A DNA stretch of 64,000 nt from Flavobacterium nackdongense (GCF_004355225.1 NZ_CP037933.1:4092001-4156000); one strand, 5' to 3'. Shown: positions 47,788 to 58,758, counted from the stretch's first letter. Translations and numbers: made by a program. Notes: generated by a model from the sequence alone, not told the origin.

Positions 47788-50700
47788 ATGAGTAAACAAA
47801 AAGAATATTTTATTTTCCTTAAATATAAAAAGTTTATTGCAACACTGATGTTGTTATTTATGTATTCTATTTTTTATGGACAAACCAATACGGTTAGCGG
47901 AAAAATAGTAGATGAATTAGGAATGCCTTTGCCGGGAGTGTCTTTATTGGTTGAAGGAACAAAAAATGGTGCCATTACCGATTTTGACGGAGGTTATAAA
48001 ATTAAAGCCAATGTAAATGATGTATTAATATTTAGTTATGTGGGCTATATGACTCAAAAAGTTAAAGTAAATGGCAAAACTTTAAATATATCTATGAAGA
48101 ACAATGTAGCTTCGCTAAGCGAAGTGGTTGTTGTGGGGTATGGAGTTCAAAAGAAAGAAACAGTAGTAGGTGCAATTGGGCAATTAAGCGGAAGTGAATT
48201 AACTAAAAGAGGAAATTTAACCAATATGACGGATGCCTTAAGCGGATCCATTGCTGGTGTTACCGTTTTAAGTAGTACAGGTATCCCAGGAGGAGCTATT
48301 GATGGGAATTACCAAGATTCTCAGATATTAATTCGAGGAAAAGGAACTTGGAATAATGCTGCTCCATTAATTTTAGTAGATGGTGTCGAAAGAACCTTCA
48401 ATGATTTAGAGCCAAATGATGTAAAAACCATAACGGTTTTGAAAGATGCATCGGCTACCTCTATTTTCGGGGTTAAAGGGGGTAATGGGGTTATCTTGAT
48501 TACAACAAAAAGAGGAACAAAGAGTGATGCTCAATTTAAGGTCGATGCGAATGTTTCCTTTAAGTCAATTTCAAGAGTTCCTCGGACTTTAGAAGCCTAT
48601 GCAGCTTCTAAAGCTAAAAATTATGCTATTATCAACGGATTATCTGTTGTACCTACAGCTTGGGCAGGTTTTAAATCAGATCAAGAATTAGAGTACTACA
48701 TCAATGGTCAGTATCCTGATGCCTATCCAAACAGAGATTGGACTGAAACCATGTTAGAGGATTATGCTATTACTTCAAAGATTACCGCAAGTGTTTCGGG
48801 AGGTAATGATTTTGTAAAATACTTTGGATCTTTGGGATATGTAACTGATGGCGATATTTTGAAAACGGATGATATTGGACAAGGTTATGATCCAGATTTT
48901 AAATATGATCGTTTTAATTTTAGAACCAACTTAGATTTTACACTGACAAAAACTACAAAATTAGAAGTTAATTTAAATGGGTATTACGGATCACAACAAA
49001 GGTCAGGGGCTCCTGTATTTAATTTTTGGTATGGTATCTATGCAAAACCATGGACCACGCCAGTATTACAATATGAAGACGGTATCTATGGTCAGGGAAT
49101 AGAATACGAAAGATTTGGACAAAACGAGCTTGTGGCACTAAATACTGCTGGTATAGATATTCAAAATCGTGGTGAAATTAATTCAAGTTTTAAATTAGAG
49201 CAAAATCTTGATGCTCTGACAAAAGGGTTGAAAATTACAGGTGAATTAGCTTATGACAATTATTACAGTACCCAAGGGGCTGGAATTTTTGACAATGGTA
49301 CCATTATGAAATACGTGAGACCAGATTATTATACTTCTACAGATCCTAATAAAGATATCAAAAATTTCACTACCTATTTTTATCCAGGTGATTTTACTAG
49401 CTCTACACACGGATTTGAGTATATCGAGTCTCCTTTGGTTTATGAAAAAGAAAGAACCGATGGAAGTGCTGCAAGATCAGTTAGAAATCACTTGTTGTAT
49501 AGAATCAATTTGAATTATGCTCGAAAATTTGGTAAACATGATGTTTCAGGTTTAGCCTTATTTAGTAGAGATGAAGTAAGAAATTATGCAGTAAACGGTT
49601 GGCCATCAAAACGCGAGGATTGGGCTGGTAGGGTTACTTATGCCTATGATAAACGTTATAATATTGAGATCAATGGTGCTTACAACGGTAGTGAAAAATT
49701 TGGTGAAGGATACAAATTTGATTTCTTTCCTTCTATAGGTTTGGGATGGACTATCTCAAATGAACCGTTTTTTGCCGATGCAAAAAAATTCATTAACAAT
49801 TTCAAAATACGATATTCTGATGGTATCGTAGGGAATGATAATGCAAATGGTATTGGTCAATGGCCTTATTTCACCTCTTATTCAGTTGGGGGAGTTCTAA
49901 ATACAAATGGAGGAGCGACGCAAAACGCCGCATTTGGAGATGGTGCTCTATACAATGGACCACAAATTTATCAACAAGGTTTGATTGGAAATCCAGATTT
50001 ACATTGGGAAACAGCTCGTAAACAAAACCTTGGATTTGAATTTGCTTTTTTTGATGATAAATTTTCAATGAGTTTGGATTTATTTAAAGAAGATCGTGAC
50101 GATATTCTGATAACAGCTAATCAAAGGCAAGTTCCTGTGTATTTTGGAGCTTCAGCGCCTGCGGCAAATATTGGGATTACCAAAAGTAATGGGTATGAGT
50201 TTGTGGCCAATTATCGCAATAACATTAACAAATTCAATTATTGGGCTTCTTTTAATTTCACTTTCGTGAAAGATGAAATTGTTCAAAAAGAAGACCCAGA
50301 GTTGAAGCCGGAATACCAAAAAGCAGCTGGTTTTCAAATTGACCAAACCAGAAGTAGTTTAGCCTCTGGAATTATAAACAGTTGGGATCAGATTTATACC
50401 GGTGTCGTAGGTTTAAACAATACGCAATTATTACCAGGTGATTACAGAATTATCGACTATAATGCTGATGGATTTATTGATTTTAAGGATGCGGTTGCGT
50501 ATGGATATCCAAGCAGACCACAAAGTACTTATGGTTTTGCCTTAGGAGGAGACTACAAAGGCTTTAGTTTAAGTCTGAATTTCTTCGGGCAATATAATGT
50601 GACGCAAACCGTAGGTTTAGATGAATTTTCTTTTAATGCGCCAGTGATCTATCAAGACCAATTAGATAACACTTGGTTGCCTGAATATGGAAATGAAAAT

Positions 50701-50982
50701 CCAACATTCAGAGCTTTGAATTATGGCGGTAGAACTTCTACGAATGCCAGTTACAATGAAAGAGATGGTGCTAATTTCCGTTTGAAAACGGCTGAATTTG
50801 GCTATACCTTGCCGAGCGCGTTTATTAAAAAAATGGGATTATCAGCACTACGATTTTTTGTAAATGGTAACAACCTTATTTTATGGTCAGATTTACCAGT
50901 GGATATTGAAGGACAAGATTATGACATCAGAAACTATCCCGTAACTAAACAAGTCAATGTTGGACTTTCAGCTACATTTTAA
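47788..50982 (+). CDS. SusC-like TonB-dependent outer-membrane transporter (1)
   Basis: 1064 residues. Signal segment to about residue 32 (FYGQ), carboxypeptidase-regulatory-like domain (about 35-110, GKIVDELGMPLPGVSLLVEG), TonB box/start of plug near SEVVVVGYGVQKKETVVGA, plug with PLILVDGVERTFNDLEPNDV and ASATSIFGVKGGNGVILITT, then a 22-strand barrel ending in VNVGLSATF. It imports oligosaccharides through the outer membrane with energy from TonB, capped by the SusD partner encoded 16 nt downstream. Confidence 0.96.
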   Translation: MSKQKEYFIFLKYKKFIATLMLLFMYSIFYGQTNTVSGKIVDELGMPLPGVSLLVEGTKNGAITDFDGGYKIKANVNDVLIFSYVGYMTQKVKVNGKTLNISMKNNVASLSEVVVVGYGVQKKETVVGAIGQLSGSELTKRGNLTNMTDALSGSIAGVTVLSSTGIPGGAIDGNYQDSQILIRGKGTWNNAAPLILVDGVERTFNDLEPNDVKTITVLKDASATSIFGVKGGNGVILITTKRGTKSDAQFKVDANVSFKSISRVPRTLEAYAASKAKNYAIINGLSVVPTAWAGFKSDQELEYYINGQYPDAYPNRDWTETMLEDYAITSKITASVSGGNDFVKYFGSLGYVTDGDILKTDDIGQGYDPDFKYDRFNFRTNLDFTLTKTTKLEVNLNGYYGSQQRSGAPVFNFWYGIYAKPWTTPVLQYEDGIYGQGIEYERFGQNELVALNTAGIDIQNRGEINSSFKLEQNLDALTKGLKITGELAYDNYYSTQGAGIFDNGTIMKYVRPDYYTSTDPNKDIKNFTTYFYPGDFTSSTHGFEYIESPLVYEKERTDGSAARSVRNHLLYRINLNYARKFGKHDVSGLALFSRDEVRNYAVNGWPSKREDWAGRVTYAYDKRYNIEINGAYNGSEKFGEGYKFDFFPSIGLGWTISNEPFFADAKKFINNFKIRYSDGIVGNDNANGIGQWPYFTSYSVGGVLNTNGGATQNAAFGDGALYNGPQIYQQGLIGNPDLHWETARKQNLGFEFAFFDDKFSMSLDLFKEDRDDILITANQRQVPVYFGASAPAANIGITKSNGYEFVANYRNNINKFNYWASFNFTFVKDEIVQKEDPELKPEYQKAAGFQIDQTRSSLASGIINSWDQIYTGVVGLNNTQLLPGDYRIIDYNADGFIDFKDAVAYGYPSRPQSTYGFALGGDYKGFSLSLNFFGQYNVTQTVGLDEFSFNAPVIYQDQLDNTWLPEYGNENPTFRALNYGGRTSTNASYNERDGANFRLKTAEFGYTLPSAFIKKMGLSALRFFVNGNNLILWSDLPVDIEGQDYDIRNYPVTKQVNVGLSATF

Positions 50983-50998
50983 TTTAAAAATTGAAACA

Positions 50999-52765
50999 AT
51001 GAAAAATAAATTTAAATTATTTTTATCCGTATTATTCATCACTTTGCTAGGATCAAGTTGTGAGGATTATTTAGATGTTCCACCAGAAGCTAATTTAACT
51101 GAGAAGGATGTATTTGACACCTATCTTAAATTTCAAGGTTTTGAGGATCAGTTGTATTTAAATCTGGTAGATAGAAATTTATCCTCTATTGTGGTAGGCC
51201 ATAATTTAACAGGCGAAACGATATCAAAGATAAGTTTTAGTACAGCTGTTGTTGCGGCTCAGGGCGATTATGTTGGTTTAACTTCATACCAACGGTCTAA
51301 CTTTAAGTTTTTCGGATCTAACGAAGGAATTTGGGGTTCCTCATTAAAAGGAATTAGAACCGCTAATATCGCTATTGAAAACTTCGATTTGTTGCAAAAC
51401 GCAACCCAAGCCGAAAAGGACGTAATCAAAGGTCAGGCGCATTTTTTTAGAGCTTATTTTCATTTTGAGATATTAAGTGCTTATGGATCGTTTCCTTACA
51501 TCAATACAGTTTTGGATCCATCTGGTGATGATCTAAGATTGCCACGTTTTTACGAATACAAAGGCAAATTCGATTATCAAGCTTGTACAGAGTATATTGT
51601 AGAAGATCTGAAAATTGCTGCCGATTTACTTCCTGAAAAATGGGATAATGTTAATAATGGTAGAATTACAAAAGGTACTGCTTATGCAATAATGGCAAAA
51701 GCTTTACTATTTGCGGGAAGTCCATTAATGAATGAGTTTTCTAGAAAATCGGCTACAATTGATCCAGAATATATGAAACGTGCCGCTGAAGCAGCCGCTG
51801 AAGTATTGAAAATTGCCGATAAAGGAGTTTACAGCTTAGTTCCTTTTGATAAATACAAAGATATGTTTGCCAAAACGGACGGTCTGATTCCTTATAGCTC
51901 TGAAACAATTTTTCAAAAAATCAGAAGAGATAGTGGCTCAGGAGAGATAAACACTTTTCTTGGAAGATTGTATTTGCCAGACAATGCTCTTTTTGGAGGT
52001 AATGCTAATTGTGAAGCGCCTACTCAAAACTTTGTTGATATTTTTGAAATGGCCGATGGGACAAAATACAAACCAGGGACTATTGCCGAAGGAGGGTATG
52101 ACTATGACAACACTAAGCGATGGAATGGAAGAGACCCACGATTTAGAAAAAATATATATGTGGATGGTGATATGGCTGGAATTCACCCTGATACCAGATT
52201 GCAACTTTGGGATCAAGGCAGTCCTATAGGAAGAACACAAGCTGATGGAAATCAAGCAAGCCCTTATGTGGTACATAAATTTTGGCCTTTGGGAGCTAAC
52301 AGAAAAGATAACGGCTGGGGTACTTTACGATTGGCAACTCCATTATTGAGATTAGCTGATGTCTATTTAATGTATGCAGAAGCTGTTTATAATACTTCTA
52401 AAGATTTCAATGCTACCTCTTCCAACTATTCTATGACCGCTTTGGCTGCCATAAATAAAGTTAGAGCTAGAGCAGGACATATTCAAGTTACTAATTTAGG
52501 AGTTTATAATAACGACTTCAATGCTTTGGTAAGATACGAAAGAGATGTGGAGCTTTGTTTTGAAGGTCACAGATGGTACGATATGAGAAGATGGAAAATC
52601 AAGCCAGATGCCACATTGTACAGAATGAGTTTTGACAAAAACTATACTAATTTTAGTAGAGTAGCCATACAACCATTTATTTTTCTAGACAGAAATTATT
52701 GGATGCCATTTCCAAATGACTTGACTCAATCATACAGTGCTTTCCCACAAAATCCAGGATGGTAA
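50999..52765 (+). CDS. SusD-like outer-membrane glycan-binding lipoprotein (1)
   Basis: ATG at 50999 gives a lipoprotein signal (LLGSSCEDYLDVPPEA); the in-frame start further upstream overlaps the susC-like gene. 588 residues with the helical TPR-like RagB/SusD fold; RITKGTAYAIMAKALLFAGSP, LRLADVYLMYAEAVYN, and near the C-terminus RYERDVELCFEGHRWYDMRRW are family hallmarks. It binds glycan at the cell surface as the lid of the transporter at 47788. Confidence 0.95.
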   Translation: MKNKFKLFLSVLFITLLGSSCEDYLDVPPEANLTEKDVFDTYLKFQGFEDQLYLNLVDRNLSSIVVGHNLTGETISKISFSTAVVAAQGDYVGLTSYQRSNFKFFGSNEGIWGSSLKGIRTANIAIENFDLLQNATQAEKDVIKGQAHFFRAYFHFEILSAYGSFPYINTVLDPSGDDLRLPRFYEYKGKFDYQACTEYIVEDLKIAADLLPEKWDNVNNGRITKGTAYAIMAKALLFAGSPLMNEFSRKSATIDPEYMKRAAEAAAEVLKIADKGVYSLVPFDKYKDMFAKTDGLIPYSSETIFQKIRRDSGSGEINTFLGRLYLPDNALFGGNANCEAPTQNFVDIFEMADGTKYKPGTIAEGGYDYDNTKRWNGRDPRFRKNIYVDGDMAGIHPDTRLQLWDQGSPIGRTQADGNQASPYVVHKFWPLGANRKDNGWGTLRLATPLLRLADVYLMYAEAVYNTSKDFNATSSNYSMTALAAINKVRARAGHIQVTNLGVYNNDFNALVRYERDVELCFEGHRWYDMRRWKIKPDATLYRMSFDKNYTNFSRVAIQPFIFLDRNYWMPFPNDLTQSYSAFPQNPGW

Positions 52766-52804
52766 TTATAAATATAAATATAAATAGTAACCGAATAAAC
52801 TAAA

Positions 52805-55800
52805 ATGATGATAAAAAAGTTAAATTATAAACTGTTTTTATTCTTTGTATTTTTTGTAATACTTTCAACGAATGCTCAAGAAGGAAACAGTACCGTATTA
52901 AAGGGTAAGATTACGGATGAAAAAAATGCGCCTTTAGCGGGTGCATTGGTTTCAGCTGGTAATGATGAAAAGACCTATTCCAATCAAAAAGGTGAATTTG
53001 AAATTTCTGTAAAGGATTCCAAAAGCATCACAGTGGCTTTAGATAAATACAATTCTCAACAAATTGCTATTACTGATGCAGAAACTGGAATAGATGTTAA
53101 AATGAAACTCTCTGAAGTGTTTTTCGAAGAAAAAGATAAAATAAATTTACCTTTTGGACAATTAGAAAAAGGTAGAATAGTGGGCTCTGTTAGTAATTTG
53201 AATATCGAAGAGCATTTCAGCAAAGACCAAAGAATTGGACTAAATAGTGCGGTTAGTGGAAAAGTAGGAGGAGTCTTTGGAGGATCTAATGTCTTAGGAT
53301 TAGGTAATGCCGTTTATATTATCGACGGAGTGCCAAGATCAGCCGATTACATCAACTTAACTGAAATCGAAGATGTAACAATTTTGAAAGATCCGGTCTC
53401 AAGAGTTTTATATGGGTCAGCTGCTGATAAAGGTGTAATTTTGATAACAACTAAACGTGGCGCCATTGGCAAAAAGAATTTAACAGTGAGAGCCGATTAT
53501 GGAGTTCAAAAAGCAGTGGCAAAACCTAATTATTTAGGAGCGGCTGACTATATGACCTATTACAATCAAGCTTTGTTAAATGATAAACGACCTGTCAAAT
53601 ACACTGATCAACAGATATCCGATACAAGAAGCGGAATTAATCCTATTTTTAATCCAGATGTAGATTACTATAGTGATGAATTTGTAAAAGATGATGTGAG
53701 TTATTTAGATGTTAATATTGAAGCTTCAGGAGGCAATAAACAAGCGCAGTACTTTTTAACAGGAGGTTTCTCGAACAATGAAGGTTGGTTGAACAAAGGA
53801 ACCACAGAAGAAACAAATCGGTACAACATTCGAGCTAATTCGAATTATAAATTGTCGTCTAAATTAAAGATGAACTTAGATGTTGTTGGTGTTGTAAATC
53901 AATATAAATCACCAAATGTGTTTGATATTAATAATTTAGGGGCAACAGACGATAATAATTACAGTATTTCTAGTGATTTTTGGACGAAAGCGCAAACCAA
54001 TTTACCAAACTCATTCCCACTTTTAATCCCAATAGCTGATATTACAAATCCTGCTTCCTATCAAGGAGCCTATTTAGTGGACGGAAAATATCTTCTGGGA
54101 GGTACAAAAGAGTTTACTAGAAATATTTATGGAGATTTAACCAATAGAGGAAATAAAACAGCAACCGATAGATATTTTCAAGTTAATTCTGGTCTAGATT
54201 GGGATTTGAGTGCTATAACCAAAGGTTTGTCAGTAAAAGGAAATGTAACTTTTGACTTTTTGAACACTTCTGTTGAGACTCAAAATAAATCTTATGCAGT
54301 CTATCAGCCTTTTACAGACCCTGTAACTGGTATCGTTTCGGTAACAAAAATTGGTGCCGACGTACCTTCAAACGAAAAGAGTGTAAGTACCGATGAGGCT
54401 TACTTTAGCCGTCGACTTGGGTTTTATGGTACCTTAGATTACGATAGAACTTTTGGAGAACATTCTATTAAAGCAACAGCATTGACCTATCTTACTGAAG
54501 AACAAATACCTAATGCTTTTCAAACACTTCGAAGTTTGAACTATGGATTGCGTGCCAACTATATGTTTAAAAACAAATACGTAGTAGATTTCTCCGGAGT
54601 CTATATAGGTTCAAAAAAACTAAATCAAGGGGATAATTTTGCTTTTGCTCCTACGGGAGGTTTAGGTTGGATTATTAGTAACGAAAGTTTTTTTAAGAAA
54701 AACAAAACCGATTTCCTTAAATTAAGAGGTTCTGTGGGTTTACTTCAAAACGATAATTGGGATAATGTGTTCTTGTATGAGTCTTCTTATAGCACAGGTA
54801 ATAATTTTAATTACAATAACGGAACTGTTAGCAACAGAGAGCTGAACATCAATAACATTGCTGCTCCTATTGATTGGCAAAAAAGATTGGAATTTAATTT
54901 TGGTTTTGAAGGTTCATTTTTTAATAAATCTTTGTATGCCGATGCTAGTTATTTTTATTCAAAAGGCTATGATATCGTTACTGTTTTGACTAATGCAACT
55001 CCAGATGTATTAGGGTATAAATATTCCGCCAACAACAATTCATTTATAGATAGTGGAATTGAGTATACTGTAAAATATACAAAAGCACTAAGCAAAGATG
55101 TTAAAATAGCTGCTGGTTTATATTCTGTTTTTGCTGTTGGTACAGTTGATAAGGTTGATGAACCTAATTATGGTCCAAATGCTCAAACTAGATTGCGTAC
55201 AGGAAGAAATAGTGGAGCACTATTTGGATTGCAAGCAGATGGATTGTACGGAGAATCTGATTTCAATACTGATGGAACTTTAGTGACGGGATTACCTTCA
55301 GTTACTTTTGGATCAGTGCAACCTGGTGATATCAAGTATGTCGATATCAATAAAGATGGAGTAATTGACGTAAACGATCAAAAAATAATTGGAAATAGTA
55401 GACCTAGTGTACAGTATAGTTTTGATTTCAATGTTTCCTACAAAAAATTCGACTTTTATGTTCTTGGTCTTGGACAGGACGGACAAGATAGATATAGAAA
55501 CAGTTCTTATTTTTGGATTTCAGGTGATGCAAAATATTCAGAAAAAGTATTAGATGCTTATGGTCCGGATAATAAAAATGTAAATGCCTCAATGCCACGT
55601 TTGTCTTCTACCAATAATAATAATAACTATAGAAGTTCAACTTTTTGGTTGTATAGCAGTGATTATTTTACAATTCCTACTATGCAAATCTCTTATAACC
55701 TAGTTGGAAAAGAGAAAGCATTCTTTAACAATATTAAATTTTTTGTAAAAGGAAATAATTTAATTGTAATCAATAATGAGAATGATGATTTACGTTTTGG

Positions 55801-55858
55801 AGTAGGCTCAAGTCCTATTACAAAAGGAATGTCAATCGGTTTAATCTCATCTTTTTAA
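52805..55858 (+). CDS. SusC-like TonB-dependent outer-membrane transporter (2)
   Basis: 1017 residues, signal peptide ending in STNAQ, carboxypeptidase-regulatory-like domain (about 30-105, GKITDEKNAPLAGALVSAG), plug with NAVYIIDGVPRSADYINLTEIEDV and VSRVLYGSAADKGVILITT, then the barrel. It is clearly divergent from SusC (1), and the usual VVVGYG TonB-box-like segment is not obvious; its equivalent is around FGQLEKGRIVGSVSNL. It probably takes up a different oligosaccharide from the same polymer. Its SusD partner follows after 12 nt. Confidence 0.94.
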   Translation: MMIKKLNYKLFLFFVFFVILSTNAQEGNSTVLKGKITDEKNAPLAGALVSAGNDEKTYSNQKGEFEISVKDSKSITVALDKYNSQQIAITDAETGIDVKMKLSEVFFEEKDKINLPFGQLEKGRIVGSVSNLNIEEHFSKDQRIGLNSAVSGKVGGVFGGSNVLGLGNAVYIIDGVPRSADYINLTEIEDVTILKDPVSRVLYGSAADKGVILITTKRGAIGKKNLTVRADYGVQKAVAKPNYLGAADYMTYYNQALLNDKRPVKYTDQQISDTRSGINPIFNPDVDYYSDEFVKDDVSYLDVNIEASGGNKQAQYFLTGGFSNNEGWLNKGTTEETNRYNIRANSNYKLSSKLKMNLDVVGVVNQYKSPNVFDINNLGATDDNNYSISSDFWTKAQTNLPNSFPLLIPIADITNPASYQGAYLVDGKYLLGGTKEFTRNIYGDLTNRGNKTATDRYFQVNSGLDWDLSAITKGLSVKGNVTFDFLNTSVETQNKSYAVYQPFTDPVTGIVSVTKIGADVPSNEKSVSTDEAYFSRRLGFYGTLDYDRTFGEHSIKATALTYLTEEQIPNAFQTLRSLNYGLRANYMFKNKYVVDFSGVYIGSKKLNQGDNFAFAPTGGLGWIISNESFFKKNKTDFLKLRGSVGLLQNDNWDNVFLYESSYSTGNNFNYNNGTVSNRELNINNIAAPIDWQKRLEFNFGFEGSFFNKSLYADASYFYSKGYDIVTVLTNATPDVLGYKYSANNNSFIDSGIEYTVKYTKALSKDVKIAAGLYSVFAVGTVDKVDEPNYGPNAQTRLRTGRNSGALFGLQADGLYGESDFNTDGTLVTGLPSVTFGSVQPGDIKYVDINKDGVIDVNDQKIIGNSRPSVQYSFDFNVSYKKFDFYVLGLGQDGQDRYRNSSYFWISGDAKYSEKVLDAYGPDNKNVNASMPRLSSTNNNNNYRSSTFWLYSSDYFTIPTMQISYNLVGKEKAFFNNIKFFVKGNNLIVINNENDDLRFGVGSSPITKGMSIGLISSF

Positions 55859-55870
55859 AAAAGTATAACT

Positions 55871-57541
55871 ATGAAAAATATTAATAAAATATTTATTACA
55901 GCAGTTACAATTCTGAGTTTGTTTGTAATTTCTTGCGACAATTTTTTAGAGCCTGAATCCGAAAACAGGCTAACGCAAGAGGATGTTGTAGGTAATCCAG
56001 TTTTTGCCGAAGGTTGGGTATTAAAGGCGTATACAAATTTGCCAACAAATTACACCTTTAATTTGGATGTTGTATCAGATGATGCTCAGGTAAATGACCC
56101 AAATTCAAGCATAAATTTAATGAACAAAGGAGGATGGACTGCGGCTCAGAATCCAATTAGTGCTTGGACAAAAGGGTATGAAATGAACTTATACTTAAAT
56201 ACATTGTTAGAAAATGCAGATAAAGTAGTTTGGTTTCCATCTGATGCAGTAAAAAATGAAAATTATAAAAAGAGAATTATTGCTGAAGCCCGCGGATTAA
56301 GAGCTTGGTGGTGTTTTCAATTATTGCAAAATCACGCCGGTGTAGGAACTGATGGTGTTTTATTAGGTTTCCCAATTGTGGATCGCGTGATAAAACCAAC
56401 AGATTTTCAATTTTTGCCTAGAAATACTTTCAAGGAGTGTGTAGATTTCATTTTAGCAGATTGCGACGCAGCTATTGCAGGTTTGCCACTTCGTTGGGAA
56501 GGCACTGATCCAGTTATTGGGTCTAGAAATTTAAATAGAATTAGTGGTTTGGCTGCTATGACAATCAAATCGACGGTGGCACTTTATGCGGCAAGCCCTT
56601 CTTATAGTGCATCTGGCGCGTCCACTTGGGCTGCTGCTGCAGATTATGCATCAAAAGTTATAGTGTCTAATGGTGGTTTAGTTTTAGCAGCAACTGATGG
56701 TGAATTTTATAATAATTTTGCTTCTAAAGAAATTTTTTGGTCCTCATCCCGAGTTTTAAATAAATCTACTTGGGAGGCCGATAATTTTCCACCTTCATTA
56801 TTCGGTAGAGGAAAAACAAATCCTTCTCAGAATCTTGTTGAAGCTTTTGGTATGGCCGATGGAAAACCAATTCAGGGTAATCCAAGTTTTATCCCTACGA
56901 ATCCTTATGCCAATAGAGATCCTAGATTGACAAAATATATTATTTTCAATAATCAAAGTTTCTCTGGAGCAACTATTAAAACCTATGAGAATTCTGGAAT
57001 TGATGGATTGAATAATACAGTTTCATCTACCGTGACTGGGTATTATTTGAAAAAATTCTTGAACCCACTTGCAAAATTAAATCCTGCAGGAGTTGTATCA
57101 GGCTCAGACCGTTTTTATACCTATTCTAGATACACAGAAGCATTGTTGAATTTTGCTGAAGCAGCAAATGAGGTGGGTGGACCTGATTATAATGTAAACG
57201 GATTTACTCCAAGGGCCGTTATCAACGCCATTAGAACGCGTTCAGGTATTTCAACAGCTTATGTAACGACTATAACCTCTACCGATGCTATGCGTACTTT
57301 AATCAGAAATGAAAGAAGAATTGAATTATGTTTTGAAGGTTTTAGATTTTGGGATTTACGTCGTTGGGGACTTACAAATACGATCAAAGAAGACCTTAAA
57401 GGAATGAGAATTTCTAACGACCAAACTACATATACTCCTTTTTCTGCGAGTGTGCGTAACTATCAAGATTTCCAATTATATGGTCCTATCCCTTTAGCTG
57501 AAACTCAAAAATATAGTATAATTCAAAATAAAGGGTGGTAG
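55871..57541 (+). CDS. SusD-like outer-membrane glycan-binding lipoprotein (2)
   Basis: 556 residues; lipobox VISCDNF after the signal segment, then DNFLEPESENRLTQEDV. RagB/SusD motifs include RIIAEARGLRAWWCFQLLQ, YTEALLNFAEAANEVGG and RNERRIELCFEGFRFWDLRRWG. It partners SusC (2). The sequence is strongly different from SusD (1), supporting a different ligand for the second pair. Confidence 0.94.
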   Translation: MKNINKIFITAVTILSLFVISCDNFLEPESENRLTQEDVVGNPVFAEGWVLKAYTNLPTNYTFNLDVVSDDAQVNDPNSSINLMNKGGWTAAQNPISAWTKGYEMNLYLNTLLENADKVVWFPSDAVKNENYKKRIIAEARGLRAWWCFQLLQNHAGVGTDGVLLGFPIVDRVIKPTDFQFLPRNTFKECVDFILADCDAAIAGLPLRWEGTDPVIGSRNLNRISGLAAMTIKSTVALYAASPSYSASGASTWAAAADYASKVIVSNGGLVLAATDGEFYNNFASKEIFWSSSRVLNKSTWEADNFPPSLFGRGKTNPSQNLVEAFGMADGKPIQGNPSFIPTNPYANRDPRLTKYIIFNNQSFSGATIKTYENSGIDGLNNTVSSTVTGYYLKKFLNPLAKLNPAGVVSGSDRFYTYSRYTEALLNFAEAANEVGGPDYNVNGFTPRAVINAIRTRSGISTAYVTTITSTDAMRTLIRNERRIELCFEGFRFWDLRRWGLTNTIKEDLKGMRISNDQTTYTPFSASVRNYQDFQLYGPIPLAETQKYSIIQNKGW

Positions 57542-57569
57542 TATTAAAAATAAATTAAAACAATAAATT

Positions 57570-58613
57570 ATGAAAATTAAATTCATTTATATGTTGACTC
57601 TCGCATTTTTAGCTTTCAGTTGCGAAAGCGGTGAAAATGTTTTTGAAGATTTCGATACACAGGCAGTTTACTTTCCAATTCAGTATCCGGTGCGAACCAT
57701 TTCTTTATTGGAAGACAGCAGGGTTGATAATTCAATAGATTTACAAAAATCATTTAACATCGGTGTTGCTATCGGTGGTCTTCGAGAAAACAGAGCCAAC
57801 AGAAAAGTTAGTATTGCTGTAGCTCCTGATTTAGTTAAAAATGCTTTTATAGGCTCAGGTACAACTGCAAAAGCAGTCGTGTTAATGCCTAGTAATTACT
57901 ATACATTAGCTTCCAACGAAATTATTATTCCAGCAGGAAGCTTTTCGGGTACAGTAAAAGTGCAGTTAACAGACGCTTTTTTTGCTGATCCTTTAGCTAC
58001 TGTAACGACTTATGTGATTCCGCTTGTAATCACTTCAAGTTCAGATAATATTTTATCTGGTAAACCAGTTCCCGGAATGGCTAATCCTGATAGAAGAATA
58101 GCAGCAAATTGGGAACCAGGATTCACACCAAAGGACTTCACAATGTTTGCTGTTAAATACATTAATAAATTTCAAGGCAAGTACCTCGTAAAAGGCAAAG
58201 ATGAAACCTTGAATGCTACCGGTGGAGTAGCTACCACAGATGTTTACAATACCAAGTTTATCGAGCAAAATAAATTAACTGATTTGTTTACCCTTGGATT
58301 GACAAAATCAACGGTGAATGCTTTGGGTAAATTTGGTGGTAGTGCTACGACTAAAATGGAGATAACTGTTGCTGATAATGGTGACGTTACTGTTTCTTCG
58401 GCTGTTGGCGCTTATTCTACTACTGGAAGCGGTAAATTCATTAAACGTGGAGAACCTGGAGCCCAAGTTTGGGGAGGTGAGTCTAGAAAAACCTTAATAT
58501 TGAACTATACTTATGTAGCTCCTACTAATATCAATCATAGAGTATCCGATACTTTAGTATTTAGAAACGATGAATTGAAATATGAAGACTATGTTATATC
58601 CGTAGTAAAATAG
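57570..58613 (+). CDS. Surface lipoprotein of DUF1735/SusE-like type
   Basis: 347 residues with a lipobox (LAFSCES). It has all-beta composition with a DUF1735-like N-terminal domain (about residues 25-150, with the FNIGVAIGGLRENRANRKVS and YYTLASNEIIIPAGSFSGTV pattern) and a C-terminal domain around residues 190-347 (DUF4361-like). Such proteins follow susD genes and bind glycan at the cell surface. It is the last gene of the SusCD operon and is followed by a perfect terminator hairpin. Confidence 0.8.
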   Translation: MKIKFIYMLTLAFLAFSCESGENVFEDFDTQAVYFPIQYPVRTISLLEDSRVDNSIDLQKSFNIGVAIGGLRENRANRKVSIAVAPDLVKNAFIGSGTTAKAVVLMPSNYYTLASNEIIIPAGSFSGTVKVQLTDAFFADPLATVTTYVIPLVITSSSDNILSGKPVPGMANPDRRIAANWEPGFTPKDFTMFAVKYINKFQGKYLVKGKDETLNATGGVATTDVYNTKFIEQNKLTDLFTLGLTKSTVNALGKFGGSATTKMEITVADNGDVTVSSAVGAYSTTGSGKFIKRGEPGAQVWGGESRKTLILNYTYVAPTNINHRVSDTLVFRNDELKYEDYVISVVK

Positions 58614-58633
58614 ATTTTTAAGTTTTATTTATT

Positions 58634-58668
58634 AAAAGACCAAATTTATTCAGATTTGGTCTTTTTTG
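58634..58668 (+). terminator. Intrinsic terminator of the SusC/SusD operon
   Basis: A perfect 12-bp stem (AAAAGACCAAAT with ATTTGGTCTTTT) and an 8-base loop followed by further T, 20 nt after the SusE-like stop codon. Confidence 0.92.
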
Positions 58669-58758
58669 TTTAAATGAACAAGAATTAGGAACAAAACCGA
58701 TACTTCAAGGGAATATAAAAAATTAATTTTAACAGATTTTATTATTAAAAATATTATT

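Noticed and set aside
47712..47795. 27-codon upstream frame overlapping the SusC start
   Set aside because: It consists of Lys/Asn/Ile-rich codons expected from AT-rich DNA, with no signal or conserved feature; kept only as part of the leader description.
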